A DNA stretch of 64,000 bases, taken from NCBI RefSeq assembly GCF_012295615.1, contig NZ_CP051183.1, positions 935,001-999,000 of the forward strand, in the 5' to 3' direction. Source of the DNA: Bermanella marisrubri. Its GTDB lineage: Bacteria > Pseudomonadota > Gammaproteobacteria > Pseudomonadales > Oceanobacteraceae. The number at the start of each line of letters is the position of its first letter. Positions within the stretch are counted from its first letter, which is position 1. The position numbers and the translations under genes are program-made. Under the pieces are notes generated by a model, which was not told the DNA's origin, did not search any database, and was given only the letters and a program-made list of their open reading frames with translations. Shown here one piece after another: positions 26,806 through 38,310 of this stretch.

Positions 26806-28710
26806 ATGATTCGGATAGCTTTGCTCCTTATATTGCTGATTTCACAGATCTCTTATGCACAAGAAGAGCCCATTGAGGTTCCGACTAAAAAAGACGATCT
26901 CGAAGAAATACAGTTAAAGTCCCGTTTAGAAGACCGTCTCGCCCGAGATATTCGTGCATACCTAGGTCACAACCGTTTTATGGTGAATGTGGATGTTGAA
27001 ATTCAGCGTATTCGTCAAGTGATCAAGAAGCCGATTAAGCCGACACAAAATCAACAGCCTGTTGCACCTAGTCGGGATTACCCAAAGATTCGTTTTCCTC
27101 AATCGGACTTTGAGGAAAGTGAAAGCGATGTAGAAAGCTTGCCTGGTCTACCCTTTACCGAAATCCCTTCTGATAAAGAAAAAGATGCTGAGCTGCAATT
27201 TATGCGTGAGCAAATTGAGCGCTTGCAGCAACAGCAACGTCAACCTCAATGGGAAAATGGAGGTAACGGCGGGTCCGGTCAAGAACAGATGGAAGAGGAA
27301 ACCATTGCGGTTTTCAATAAAATTAAGCAATTGATGATTACTGTTGTGGTTGATACTGATACGAATGAAGAGCAGCAGGCATTTATTCGAAATCTTGTCT
27401 ATCAAAAAGCCAATCTAAATGACCTGCGCGGCGATAAGTTTGAAATCATTAAAACTCAATTTAGTGAGTTGGATGAGACAACGCCGGAAGAGCAAACAGT
27501 AGCGCCTAAAACCTGGTTAGAGCAGCATATGAATGAGTTACTACTAGGTTTGTTAAGTCTGCTGGCCTTTTTGTTCCTAATTTTAATTGTTTTGATGCTA
27601 CGTAAGAAACAAAACAATGAAGAGTCAAGCTCGAATCTTAATACAGAATTGCCCGCGACGGCTTCGTCAACGATCCAACCTGAAGAACCTGATCAGCAAC
27701 AACGGCAAAAAGAATCCATGCAGAAGACACGGCAAGAAGTGATTAGTCTGGGCTTGGGGCAGCCTATGGTTGTGCAAGGCATAATGGATGAGTTGACGAC
27801 ACAAGAAGATAAAATCCCCATGCTCGCCAGCGTTTATAAAGTACTTGGTCGTAGCCTATTTCGCTCGATTTTTCCTAATGTAAAACCGGATGAGTTACAA
27901 AGCATCATGGCTCATCTAGCAGAGCAGCATCCTGATGAAGAAGAGCAATTGCAGCATCTTCAAGATTTTCATCAAGTGCTGCAACAGAAACTGCATACGG
28001 GCGAACCGGTGAGAAGTCATCCTTTTGAGTTTTTATCGAAACTCAATGATTCTCAGGTTTTGTATTTGATTCAGCACGAGGATGCACGAATTAAGGCCTT
28101 GGTCATTAGTCAGTTGCCTAGTGAACAAGGAGCGCGTGTTATAAACCGTATAGCAGGAAATCAACAGGCGCAGGTTATTTCTGAACTTGGTCAGTTTGAG
28201 TCGTTTCCTGTGGACACGTTTAAAGACGTGGCTGACCGTTTAGCGAAATCCGCTCAACAAGTTCCGAGCTTTGAAAATGTCAACGCTGACGGGCTCACCA
28301 TGCTTATGAGCATGCTGGACAATATGAGCAGCAGCGAAGAAGCCAAAGTTCTTAAGCAGTTAAAACATGATAAGCCGGATACCTTTTATAAACTGCGCCA
28401 GAAATACTTTACCTTTGCAGATATAATCAAAACACCGAAAAATATCCTTAGCAACGCTTTACGCGAAGTGGATCGCCAGTTTATTGGTGAGGCAATTTGC
28501 AATACCCCTGACCAATTTAAAATTCACGTTTTAACCTCTTTGACGCCGAAACTGAAAGCCATGGCGCGGGAAGATTTAAAACGCAAAGAGGGACGTATTG
28601 GTCAGCAAGAAATCGACCGAGCACGTCGAGCGATTGTTCACAAGCTACGGGAATATATCAGTACAGGTAAGTTCTCCATGGATCAGCTACAGGCACAGGT
28701 TGAGTCATGA
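26806..28710 (+). CDS. FliF-like/FliG-like fusion protein, rotor component
   Basis: A 634-residue single-chain protein joining parts of the flagellar MS-ring protein FliF and the switch protein FliG. Residues 1-18 are a signal peptide. RLARDIRAYLGHNRFMVNVD (about 44-63) resembles the FliF RBM3 domain, and ITVVVDTDTNEEQQAFI...LRGDKFEI (178-214) resembles the end of the FliF collar, where RGD is usual. One membrane helix is at 244-266. The cytoplasmic part has FliG-like armadillo repeats (about 400-480) and a FliG C-terminal domain (490-620: KYFTFADIIK, ALREVD, EDLKRKEGRI). RBM1 and RBM2 are absent. The stop overlaps the MotA-like start (ATGA). Confidence 0.85.
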   Translation: MIRIALLLILLISQISYAQEEPIEVPTKKDDLEEIQLKSRLEDRLARDIRAYLGHNRFMVNVDVEIQRIRQVIKKPIKPTQNQQPVAPSRDYPKIRFPQSDFEESESDVESLPGLPFTEIPSDKEKDAELQFMREQIERLQQQQRQPQWENGGNGGSGQEQMEEETIAVFNKIKQLMITVVVDTDTNEEQQAFIRNLVYQKANLNDLRGDKFEIIKTQFSELDETTPEEQTVAPKTWLEQHMNELLLGLLSLLAFLFLILIVLMLRKKQNNEESSSNLNTELPATASSTIQPEEPDQQQRQKESMQKTRQEVISLGLGQPMVVQGIMDELTTQEDKIPMLASVYKVLGRSLFRSIFPNVKPDELQSIMAHLAEQHPDEEEQLQHLQDFHQVLQQKLHTGEPVRSHPFEFLSKLNDSQVLYLIQHEDARIKALVISQLPSEQGARVINRIAGNQQAQVISELGQFESFPVDTFKDVADRLAKSAQQVPSFENVNADGLTMLMSMLDNMSSSEEAKVLKQLKHDKPDTFYKLRQKYFTFADIIKTPKNILSNALREVDRQFIGEAICNTPDQFKIHVLTSLTPKLKAMAREDLKRKEGRIGQQEIDRARRAIVHKLREYISTGKFSMDQLQAQVES

Positions 28711-29507
28711 TCAGTTTCAGTACGCTCATTGGTATCACAGCGGGTATCGGTTTATTTGTGCTTGCCGTGGTTGGCAGCACGGACAACCATCTCATGTTTT
28801 TGAGTGCTGCCAGTGCCATGATGGTTATTGGATCAACGTTCGCGGCATCACTCATCAGCTTTAGTTTTAATGAGGTCATGCATGCACTTCGTGCCATGCT
28901 TGAAACTGTACAAGCCAGTAAAAGCACACAAAGCCATTTATCTAAGTTAGTCCAACGCTTTACAGAGTTTTCCAATATCTACCGCGATGGTGGCATTAGT
29001 GCGCTGGAAGATAGCCTGACAAAAAAAGAGTCGAAAGATTCGTTTTTATCACTGGGGATTGAGCTAATGGGTTCCGGATACAAATCTGCAGACATCCGCG
29101 TCATCATGGGCGATGCCATGGATAGCCATTGGCAGCGTCAGAGTTTGGAAGGAAAAGTTTTAAATACCATGGGCGTTTATGCTCCCGGATTTGGCATGGT
29201 GGGGACCATTGTTGGTTTAATCATCATGCTGGATAACATGGGCGATGACATGGCCAACCTAGGTAAAGGTTTGGCATTGGCATTAATTACCACGCTCTAT
29301 GGTGTTCTACTGGCTAACCTATTATTCAAGCCCACAGCAGCTCATGTAACGGAAAAGCAAGAACAAGAATTCTTTAAGCACCAATTGATGATTGATGGAT
29401 TTTGCTTGCTTGCGGAAAAGCGCGATGCTCTGTTTATTCAAGATCGCTTGAACGCTTATGTGAAGCCCTCTAAGCGCTATCACCCACAAGAGCTAGAAAA
29501 TGAGTGA
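28707..29507 (+). CDS. MotA/PomA-like stator protein
   Basis: A 266-residue inner-membrane proton or sodium channel subunit of the MotA/TolQ/ExbB superfamily, closest in style to MotA/PomA. Four hydrophobic segments are visible (about residues 4-22, 30-50, 148-170, 183-203). The third and fourth contain APGFGMVGTIVGLIIML and GKGLALALITTLYGVLLANLL, which match PomA well, including the conserved proline in the third segment. A cytoplasmic loop with charged residues lies between segments 2 and 3 and would contact FliG in a flagellar motor. It is the fourth gene of the operon and overlaps the MotB-like gene by 8 bases. Confidence 0.93.
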   Translation: MISFSTLIGITAGIGLFVLAVVGSTDNHLMFLSAASAMMVIGSTFAASLISFSFNEVMHALRAMLETVQASKSTQSHLSKLVQRFTEFSNIYRDGGISALEDSLTKKESKDSFLSLGIELMGSGYKSADIRVIMGDAMDSHWQRQSLEGKVLNTMGVYAPGFGMVGTIVGLIIMLDNMGDDMANLGKGLALALITTLYGVLLANLLFKPTAAHVTEKQEQEFFKHQLMIDGFCLLAEKRDALFIQDRLNAYVKPSKRYHPQELENE

Positions 29508-30180
29508 TAAAACCTACAAACGTGGGCTGCGTCGTCGTCGACAAACCTTTGATGCTGACGGTGAAGGTTGGATTGTCACCTACGCGGATGCCATAACGCT
29601 ATTGCTCGCCTTTTTTGTCATGATTCTCTCCGTATCTGATTTGAATCAAGGCAAAATTGAATCATTAAAAGAAGGGCTCGCAGGTGTGCTGACGGGGGAG
29701 AAGGTAGTGACTCCGTTCAGCGACATCAAAAAAGAACTCGACCAGATTATCAATCAACATAATATGCAGGAAAACGTCAGCGTGGTGATTGATAAAAAAG
29801 GGGTCAAAGTCGAATTCAGCGATTTCTCTCTGTACGACTCTGGCAGTGCCGCCATACGCCCACAGGCTTTGCCTGTCCTCAATGAAGTCACCAAAGTGAT
29901 TGAAAGCAGTGTTCATAAAACCCACTTGGTGGAAGTCGAGGGACATACGGATGATGTGCCCATTAGCACTGAGAAATTCCCTTCCAATTGGGAACTCAGC
30001 GCAGCTCGAGCCAGTAACGTGGTTAAGTACTTACTGGGCAAAGGAGTCAAAAAAGAGCAGCTCAAAGCCTCTGGTTATGCTGACTCTCGGCCTAAATCGG
30101 CTCCGATTGAAGGGCAGGTGATGGATGCCCAACAGCGAGCCGAAAACCGCCGGGTTGTCATTTATGTGAGGCGTTATTAG
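29500..30180 (+). CDS. MotB/PomB-like stator protein
   Basis: A 226-residue stator partner. A basic N-terminal tail (GLRRRRQ) and the plug-like start are followed by one membrane helix with the ion-binding aspartate in TYADAITLLLAFFVMILS. The periplasmic C-terminal half is an OmpA-like peptidoglycan-binding domain: VEVEGHTDDVPIS, WELSAARASNVVKYL, SGYADSRPKS, AENRRVVIYVRRY. The protein is shorter than E. coli MotB (308 residues), with a shortened linker between the helix and the OmpA domain. It closes the operon; the ion it uses cannot be inferred. Confidence 0.93.
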   Translation: MSDKTYKRGLRRRRQTFDADGEGWIVTYADAITLLLAFFVMILSVSDLNQGKIESLKEGLAGVLTGEKVVTPFSDIKKELDQIINQHNMQENVSVVIDKKGVKVEFSDFSLYDSGSAAIRPQALPVLNEVTKVIESSVHKTHLVEVEGHTDDVPISTEKFPSNWELSAARASNVVKYLLGKGVKKEQLKASGYADSRPKSAPIEGQVMDAQQRAENRRVVIYVRRY

Positions 30181-30267
30181 TCCTAACTGCTAGGCTAAAA
30201 CCATAGAGGGCGGATTTATCCGTTAAATTTTGTATCTCGGATTTACCCGCTTGGGGGCTTCTGGTAA

Positions 30268-31959
<1,692 letters not shown>

Positions 31960-31971
31960 ATCTATTTTATG

Positions 31972-31994
31972 AAAAGCCCGAAAGGGCTTTTCTT
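31972..31994 (+). terminator. pyrG Rho-independent terminator
   Basis: AAAAGCCC (31972-31979) pairs with GGGCTTTT (31984-31991) around a GAAA loop, followed by more T-rich sequence. Confidence 0.82.
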
Positions 31995-32030
31995 ATTTTA
32001 TAAATTCGACATTTTTTGACTGATAATTAA

Positions 32031-33344
<1,314 letters not shown>

Positions 33345-33365
33345 CCCTCGCTCGACTTTTTAAAA

Positions 33366-33396
33366 CCACGTCTAAGCATTCGTTGCTTAGGCGTGG
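33366..33396. terminator. Long hairpin between eno and ftsB
   Basis: CCACGTCTAAGCA (33366-33378) pairs with TGCTTAGGCGTGG (33384-33396) with a single G-U pair and a TTCGT loop. No T run follows on the plus strand, so it may slow decay of the eno mRNA or act as a weak terminator rather than a standard one. Confidence 0.5.
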
Positions 33397-33435
33397 TACA
33401 TTGTGGCTTCTACACCATAATTATTACGGCCGCTT

Positions 33436-33744
33436 ATGAACACAGTTCTCACACAATCCCTTAAGCGATACGGCTGGAAAGTCATCGCCCTCGTTGTTTT
33501 TCTTGTCCTTCAATATCAGCTTTGGTTCGACCAAAGTGGCTTACTTGCCAATTGGAAAATGCAATCCTTGATAGAGCAACGCAAAGAAAGTAATGCCGAA
33601 TTCCAAGCTAAGAACCAAGTTCTAACAGAAGAAATTATAGCTCTTCGTTCGGGTATGGATTCGTTAGAAGCTAAAGCGAGAAAGGAATTGGGTATGATAA
33701 AAAGCGGCGAGACCTATTTTATTGTCGTAGAGGGTCAGGATTAA
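33436..33744 (+). CDS. ftsB: Cell division protein FtsB
   Basis: A 102-residue bitopic inner-membrane divisome protein. It has a short cytoplasmic tail, a membrane helix (about residues 14-30, VIALVVFLVLQYQLWF), and a periplasmic coiled coil (about 36-80) that pairs with FtsL; the end EAKARKELGMIKSGETYF is typical of FtsB. It precedes ispD by one base, as in Pseudomonas and E. coli, where ftsB-ispD-ispF form one unit. Confidence 0.95.
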   Translation: MNTVLTQSLKRYGWKVIALVVFLVLQYQLWFDQSGLLANWKMQSLIEQRKESNAEFQAKNQVLTEEIIALRSGMDSLEAKARKELGMIKSGETYFIVVEGQD

Positions 33745-33745
33745 A

Positions 33746-34432
33746 ATGGCGCTTTATGCAGTCGTTCCTGCTGCGGGCGTTGGCAAACGAATGAAAGCCG
33801 ACCGACCAAAGCAATATTTACAGGTTAATGGTCAAAGTATTCTTGAGCATACATTAACACGATTATTATGCTTTCCCATGTTTGAGAAAATCATGATCGC
33901 TGTGAATCATGATGATCCTTTTTTCCACAATATGCCCGTATCAAAAGATGTTCGCATTCTGAATTGTGATGGAGGTAAAGAGCGTGTCGATTCTGTTTTG
34001 AACGGCCTCAATGCATTAGTTCAGCAAGGAGCCGACGTAAGCGATTGGGTAATGGTTCATGATGTGGCACGACCCTGTATCTCCCTAAATGACATTCAAC
34101 GCTTGTACGATGCACGAAATGAACATGGTGCCATTATTGGGGCCCCCGTTCGCGATACGATGAAGCGTACTGACGCTCAAGGTAATATCATTGAGACCGT
34201 TGAGCGAGAGCAACTCTGGCATGCATTGACACCGCAACTTGCTCCACTAGGTGTATTAAAAAAAGCGATCGAATTTAGTCTACAGAATAATTTGCCCGTA
34301 ACGGATGAAGCATCGGCTCTGGAACACGTCGGACTTAAACCGATAATGATCGCAGGACTTGCTAGTAATATTAAAGTGACTCATCCAGATGATTTAGCGA
34401 TGATTACACAGTTTTTAACCAATGAAAGTTAG
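33746..34432 (+). CDS. ispD: 2-C-methyl-D-erythritol 4-phosphate cytidylyltransferase
   Basis: A 228-residue enzyme of the MEP isoprenoid pathway, joining CTP to methylerythritol phosphate. The nucleotide-binding start VVPAAGVGKRMKADRPKQY contains the conserved Lys/Arg residues; DWVMVHDVARPCI and VTDEASALEHVG are other family blocks. It lies one base after ftsB and 12 bases before ispF, the next cytidylyl-dependent step but one in the same pathway, indicating an operon. Confidence 0.98.
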   Translation: MALYAVVPAAGVGKRMKADRPKQYLQVNGQSILEHTLTRLLCFPMFEKIMIAVNHDDPFFHNMPVSKDVRILNCDGGKERVDSVLNGLNALVQQGADVSDWVMVHDVARPCISLNDIQRLYDARNEHGAIIGAPVRDTMKRTDAQGNIIETVEREQLWHALTPQLAPLGVLKKAIEFSLQNNLPVTDEASALEHVGLKPIMIAGLASNIKVTHPDDLAMITQFLTNES

Positions 34433-34444
34433 TTAAGGTTATAC

Positions 34445-34936
34445 ATGTTTCGTATTGGTCACGGTTTTGATGTTCATAAGTTTTCAGAAGAGACGGGCGA
34501 CGTATCAATTAAGATTGGTGGTGTTGCAATTCCTTATGAGCGTACGCTATTAGCCCATAGTGACGGAGATGTGGCTTTGCATGCGTTATGCGATGCATTG
34601 TTAGGCGCTGTCGCGTTAGGAGACATTGGTCACCATTTTCCAGATAACGATCCAGCGTTTGCTAATGCAGACAGTCGAAATTTGTTGAAACACGTGTGGC
34701 ATGAAGTAAAAGCCAAACATTACAAAATCTGTAATATTGATATTACGATTATGGCGCAGGCCCCCAAAATGGCACCGCATATCCAAGCCATGCGAGAAAC
34801 GATTGCTATTGATTTGGAAATTCAAATAGATCAAGTCAATGTAAAAGCAACGACCACAGAAAAGTTAGGTTTCGTTGGGCGCAAAGAAGGCATTGCAGTA
34901 GAAGCTGTGGCTTTATTGATGCGGGAGCCAAATTAA
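34445..34936 (+). CDS. ispF: 2-C-methyl-D-erythritol 2,4-cyclodiphosphate synthase
   Basis: A 163-residue trimeric zinc enzyme that cyclises CDP-methylerythritol 2-phosphate in the MEP pathway. The metal-site motif [11 protein letters not shown] and the block [21 protein letters not shown], with GDIGHHFPD, identify the family; the ending [25 protein letters not shown] is typical. It overlaps the truD start by one base. Confidence 0.98.
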   Translation: MFRIGHGFDVHKFSEETGDVSIKIGGVAIPYERTLLAHSDGDVALHALCDALLGAVALGDIGHHFPDNDPAFANADSRNLLKHVWHEVKAKHYKICNIDITIMAQAPKMAPHIQAMRETIAIDLEIQIDQVNVKATTTEKLGFVGRKEGIAVEAVALLMREPN

Positions 34937-35982
34937 TGGACTACGCAAAAATTGCTAATCAGTGGCCACTGGCCTATTCCCCCCTTGATATAACGGCGCA
35001 ATATCGAGTGGAAGCAGAAGACTTTCAGGTCACTGAACTAAGTAATCGTATTTTAAAAGAAGAAGGACCTCACTGGTATCTATTCATTGAAAAGACCGAT
35101 ACGAATACTCAATGGTTGGCTCGCCAAATTGCCAATCACGCACAAATTGATTTAAGAGATGTGGGCTATGCTGGCCTTAAAGATCGCCATGCTATTACCC
35201 GCCAGTGGTTCAGTATTCCAGTAGAAAAGCGTCAACCGGATTTAACCGCATTATTTGAGCGCGAAGAGTTTACATTAATTGATCAGGGGTATTACGGCGT
35301 TAAGCTTAAACGTGGCAACCTCGGCGGCAATCATTTCAAGTTACGCTTGCGAAATGTGCAAGGAAGTAAAGCTGAACTAGAGCAGCGATTAACCATGATT
35401 AAAGATCAAGGTGTTCCTAATTATTTTGGTGGTCAGCGCTTTGGCCATGATTACGATAACATTGTTCAAGCTGAGCGATTATTTGTGTCTGGCAAGCGTC
35501 CCCGTAATCGTCAAAAAGCATCACTGTTTACATCAGCAGCCCGTTCATTTTTATTTAATGAAATGCTAGCTCATCGTGTTCAAGGTAACGTGTGGCAAAG
35601 ACCTATAAAAGGCGATGTTTTTGGATTTAGTGGAAGTCTTCGCGGTTTTATTGCAGATGGTACCGCAGCGGAATCGCAGCGTTGGCGAAATCAAAATATT
35701 CACCCCACTTGTGCGATGTGGGGACGGGGAAACAGTTTAAGCGAAGCCGATCTCGCCGATATAGAAGGCCAAATAGCGCAAAAATATGAGGTGTTATCGC
35801 AAGGACTAGAGAAACAAGGCTTAAAGCAAGAACGTCGCACAACACGTATGCTGTTGCCTGATCTGGCTTGGACTTGGCAAGATGATGAAACACTTGTCTT
35901 GGAGTTCTCATTAGGGTCCGGTTATTTTGCTACCTCTTTGTTAAGAGAGCTAGGTCAAATCGATGATGCGAGTAAGGTATAA
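34936..35982 (+). CDS. truD: tRNA pseudouridine(13) synthase
   Basis: A 348-residue enzyme that makes pseudouridine at tRNA position 13 (Glu tRNAs). The catalytic aspartate sits in DVGYAGLKDRHAITRQWFS; other TruD blocks are GVPNYFGGQRFG and FLFNEMLAHRV, and the insertion domain lies between about residues 160 and 310. It begins on the last base of ispF. The order ispF-truD-surE-pcm is the same as in E. coli and Pseudomonas. Confidence 0.97.
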   Translation: MDYAKIANQWPLAYSPLDITAQYRVEAEDFQVTELSNRILKEEGPHWYLFIEKTDTNTQWLARQIANHAQIDLRDVGYAGLKDRHAITRQWFSIPVEKRQPDLTALFEREEFTLIDQGYYGVKLKRGNLGGNHFKLRLRNVQGSKAELEQRLTMIKDQGVPNYFGGQRFGHDYDNIVQAERLFVSGKRPRNRQKASLFTSAARSFLFNEMLAHRVQGNVWQRPIKGDVFGFSGSLRGFIADGTAAESQRWRNQNIHPTCAMWGRGNSLSEADLADIEGQIAQKYEVLSQGLEKQGLKQERRTTRMLLPDLAWTWQDDETLVLEFSLGSGYFATSLLRELGQIDDASKV

Positions 35983-35995
35983 GTAAGGGTTAATT

Positions 35996-36733
35996 GTGAA
36001 AATACTATTAAGCAATGACGATGGTGTGTATGCACCCGGTTTGCAAACCCTAGCGAAATATTGCCAGGATGCTGGTTACGATATACAGGTGGTAGCACCG
36101 GATCGGGATCGAAGCGGAGCAAGCAATTCGCTGACTCTTGACCGACCGCTGCATCCAACCTATTTAGATAATGGTTTTATCAGTGTGAACGGTACACCCA
36201 CTGACTGTGTTCATCTCGGTATCAGCCAATTTACAGACCACAATGCGGACTTGGTTATCTCTGGTATTAATCGTGGTGCAAACTTGGGTGACGATGTGAT
36301 TTATAGTGGTACCGTAGCTGCGGCTATGGAAGGACGCTTTCTGGTTCGTTTTCCTATTGCTATTTCACTGGCGGGGACCCAATTTTTTGATACAGCTGCA
36401 AGAGTATTGATGCAGCTTTTACCTGATCTATTACAACTGCAATTACCCGCAAGAACACTACTTAATATTAATGTCCCCGATGTAGCATTTGACGAATTGA
36501 AGGGTGTTGCCATTACCCGTCTTGGTCACCGTCACCGCAGTGATAACCCTGTGAAAACAGAAAACCCAAGAGGTAAAGAATGCTACTGGATCAGTGCTGT
36601 GGGGAATGTAGCGGATAATGCAGAAGATACTGACTTTTATGCCATTGAGCATAATTTTGTATCGATTACCCCTATCCATGTAGATATGACTCATCATGAG
36701 TCTCTGCAGTCGCTAAGGGGATTGAAATTGTGA
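35996..36733 (+). CDS. surE: 5'/3'-nucleotidase SurE
   Basis: A 245-residue stationary-phase survival phosphatase acting on nucleoside 5'- and 3'-monophosphates. The metal-binding start ILLSNDDGVYAPG, VVAPDRDRSGASNSLT, and VISGINRGANLGDDVIYSGTVAAAMEG are signatures of the family. The start is GTG at 35996 with AAGGG 7 bases upstream. It overlaps pcm by 4 bases; the pair belongs to the conserved surE-pcm-nlpD-rpoS locus. Confidence 0.97.
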   Translation: MKILLSNDDGVYAPGLQTLAKYCQDAGYDIQVVAPDRDRSGASNSLTLDRPLHPTYLDNGFISVNGTPTDCVHLGISQFTDHNADLVISGINRGANLGDDVIYSGTVAAAMEGRFLVRFPIAISLAGTQFFDTAARVLMQLLPDLLQLQLPARTLLNINVPDVAFDELKGVAITRLGHRHRSDNPVKTENPRGKECYWISAVGNVADNAEDTDFYAIEHNFVSITPIHVDMTHHESLQSLRGLKL

Positions 36734-37395
36734 CTCCGCTACAGCTCCAGGGCATTGGTATGACCAGCCAACGTACGCGCGATCGATTGGTCGATCGGTT
36801 AAAGGAACGTGGCATACGTAATCCAGATGTTTTAGAGGTGATTGCGAATACGCCTAGGCATATTTTTGTGGACGAAGCATTAAGTCATCGAGCTTATGAA
36901 GACACCGCGCTGCCAATTGGTTTTGGGCAAACCATTAGCCAACCCTATATTGTCGCTCGTATGACCGAAATTTTGCTAGAGCAAGGGCCACTTGAATCGG
37001 TTCTTGAAATAGGAACGGGCTGTGGATATCAAGCGGTCGTGCTTGCCCAGTTGGTGAATCGTGTTTACAGCGTCGAGCGTATTGCGCCGCTTCAACAAAA
37101 AGCGAAAGATAGGATGAAACTCCTGCGGGCCAATAACGTCAAACTGAAGCATGCAGATGGTAATTGGGGTTGGTCAGACGAAGGCCCATTCGATGCAATT
37201 CTTTCTGCTGCGGCACCAGACCACATTCCTGTTCAGTTAGCAGAGCAATTGAAAGTGGGAGGTCAGTTAATTATTCCTATTGGCGATGAACGCAAGCAAG
37301 TATTGACTTTGGTCACCCGCAATGAAGACGGCTTTAGTAAAAAAATCATAGAAGATGTGATGTTTGTTCCTATGTTATCAGGCACACAGAAGTAA
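36730..37395 (+). CDS. pcm: Protein-L-isoaspartate O-methyltransferase
   Basis: A 221-residue SAM-dependent enzyme that repairs isoaspartyl damage in ageing proteins. The N-terminal DRLVDRLKERGI and the block RAYEDTALPIGFGQTISQPYIV are typical of Pcm; the SAM site is VLEIGTGCGYQAVVLAQL. The GTG start overlaps the surE stop by 4 bases. Both genes act in stationary-phase maintenance. Confidence 0.97.
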   Translation: MTPLQLQGIGMTSQRTRDRLVDRLKERGIRNPDVLEVIANTPRHIFVDEALSHRAYEDTALPIGFGQTISQPYIVARMTEILLEQGPLESVLEIGTGCGYQAVVLAQLVNRVYSVERIAPLQQKAKDRMKLLRANNVKLKHADGNWGWSDEGPFDAILSAAAPDHIPVQLAEQLKVGGQLIIPIGDERKQVLTLVTRNEDGFSKKIIEDVMFVPMLSGTQK

Positions 37396-37404
37396 GGAGT
37401 TTAT

Positions 37405-38310
37405 GTGTTAGGTCACTTTTTTCGGGGTATGGCCATGGGGGCAGCAGACGTAGTGCCTGGCGTATCTGGGGGTACCATTGCATTATTAACTGGAATCTAC
37501 GAGCGCTTAATCAATGCGATTAAGAGCTTTGGTTTAGATACACTAAAAGTTCTCAAGCAGCAGGGTATTAAAGCCGCTTGGCAACAATTCGATGGCACTT
37601 TCTTAGCTGTTCTACTCGCAGGCATGATCACGAGCATTCTTGGTTTGGCTCAGGTTATCCATTATTTACTCAATACATTTCCTGTTTTTATATGGTCGTT
37701 GTTCTTCGGATTGGTCTTAGCATCCGCTGTTTATGTTCTTTTGCAGGTGCAATGGCGTACTCCACCGAGGTTAATTTTGTTAGTTTTAGGGATCGTTTTT
37801 GCCGCTGGCATTAGTTTAATGACGCCCACGCCTAGTCAAGCTTCGCCAATTTTATTCTTCTTTTCCGGGGCGATTGCCATTAGTGCAATGATTTTACCCG
37901 GTATATCTGGCAGTTTTATTTTGCTACTGATTGGTATGTACGGTTTAGTAATTTCAGCTGTGAAGCAGTTTGATGTAGGGATTATGGCGGTCTTTGCATT
38001 AGGTTGTTTGGTTGGAATCATGCTTTTCTCCCGGTTCCTTTCTTGGTTATTAGCGCGGTTTCATGATGCCACTATGGTGGTTTTAAGTGGTTTTATGCTG
38101 GGTGCCTTGGTAAAACTATGGCCGTGGCGTGAGATATTATCCACGCGTGTAAATAGCCAGGGGCAAACTGTGCCAGTTTCTGAGTGGCCTGTTGCCCCTT
38201 GGCAGGTAGAATCCCCCCAGGTTATGGCCGCTGTTTTCGCCTTTTTCCTAGGGTTCGTTGGTGTACTTTATCTGGCTAAACGCCAGAAAACAGCAAAAAT
38301 TGAGCAATAA
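37405..38310 (+). CDS. DUF368 membrane protein, probable polyprenyl-phosphate transporter
   Basis: A 301-residue inner-membrane protein with about eight hydrophobic segments. The start FFRGMAMGAADVVPGVSGGTIA and the second VPGxSGS-like block AMILPGISGSFILLLIGMY are the paired DUF368 signatures. DUF368 (PopT) proteins have been linked to recycling of undecaprenyl phosphate to the inner leaflet of the cytoplasmic membrane. The GTG at 37405 follows AAGGAG by 6 bases; an overlapping ATG at 37403 hits a stop at once. It sits between pcm and nlpD, an unusual insertion in that locus but known in some marine gammaproteobacteria. Confidence 0.85.
   Translation: MLGHFFRGMAMGAADVVPGVSGGTIALLTGIYERLINAIKSFGLDTLKVLKQQGIKAAWQQFDGTFLAVLLAGMITSILGLAQVIHYLLNTFPVFIWSLFFGLVLASAVYVLLQVQWRTPPRLILLVLGIVFAAGISLMTPTPSQASPILFFFSGAIAISAMILPGISGSFILLLIGMYGLVISAVKQFDVGIMAVFALGCLVGIMLFSRFLSWLLARFHDATMVVLSGFMLGALVKLWPWREILSTRVNSQGQTVPVSEWPVAPWQVESPQVMAAVFAFFLGFVGVLYLAKRQKTAKIEQ

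Noticed and set aside
28707-30180. MotA/MotB-like pair as part of a Zorya defence system
   Set aside because: ZorA has a very long cytoplasmic tail and Zorya needs ZorC/ZorD or ZorE nearby. Here the lengths are those of normal MotA/MotB and the partners are FliF/FliG-like, so the defence reading does not fit.
25037-30180. The motor-like operon as a broken flagellar cluster
   Set aside because: All five frames are intact and tightly coupled, and the first two genes have no flagellar counterpart I know, so a simple remnant is less likely.
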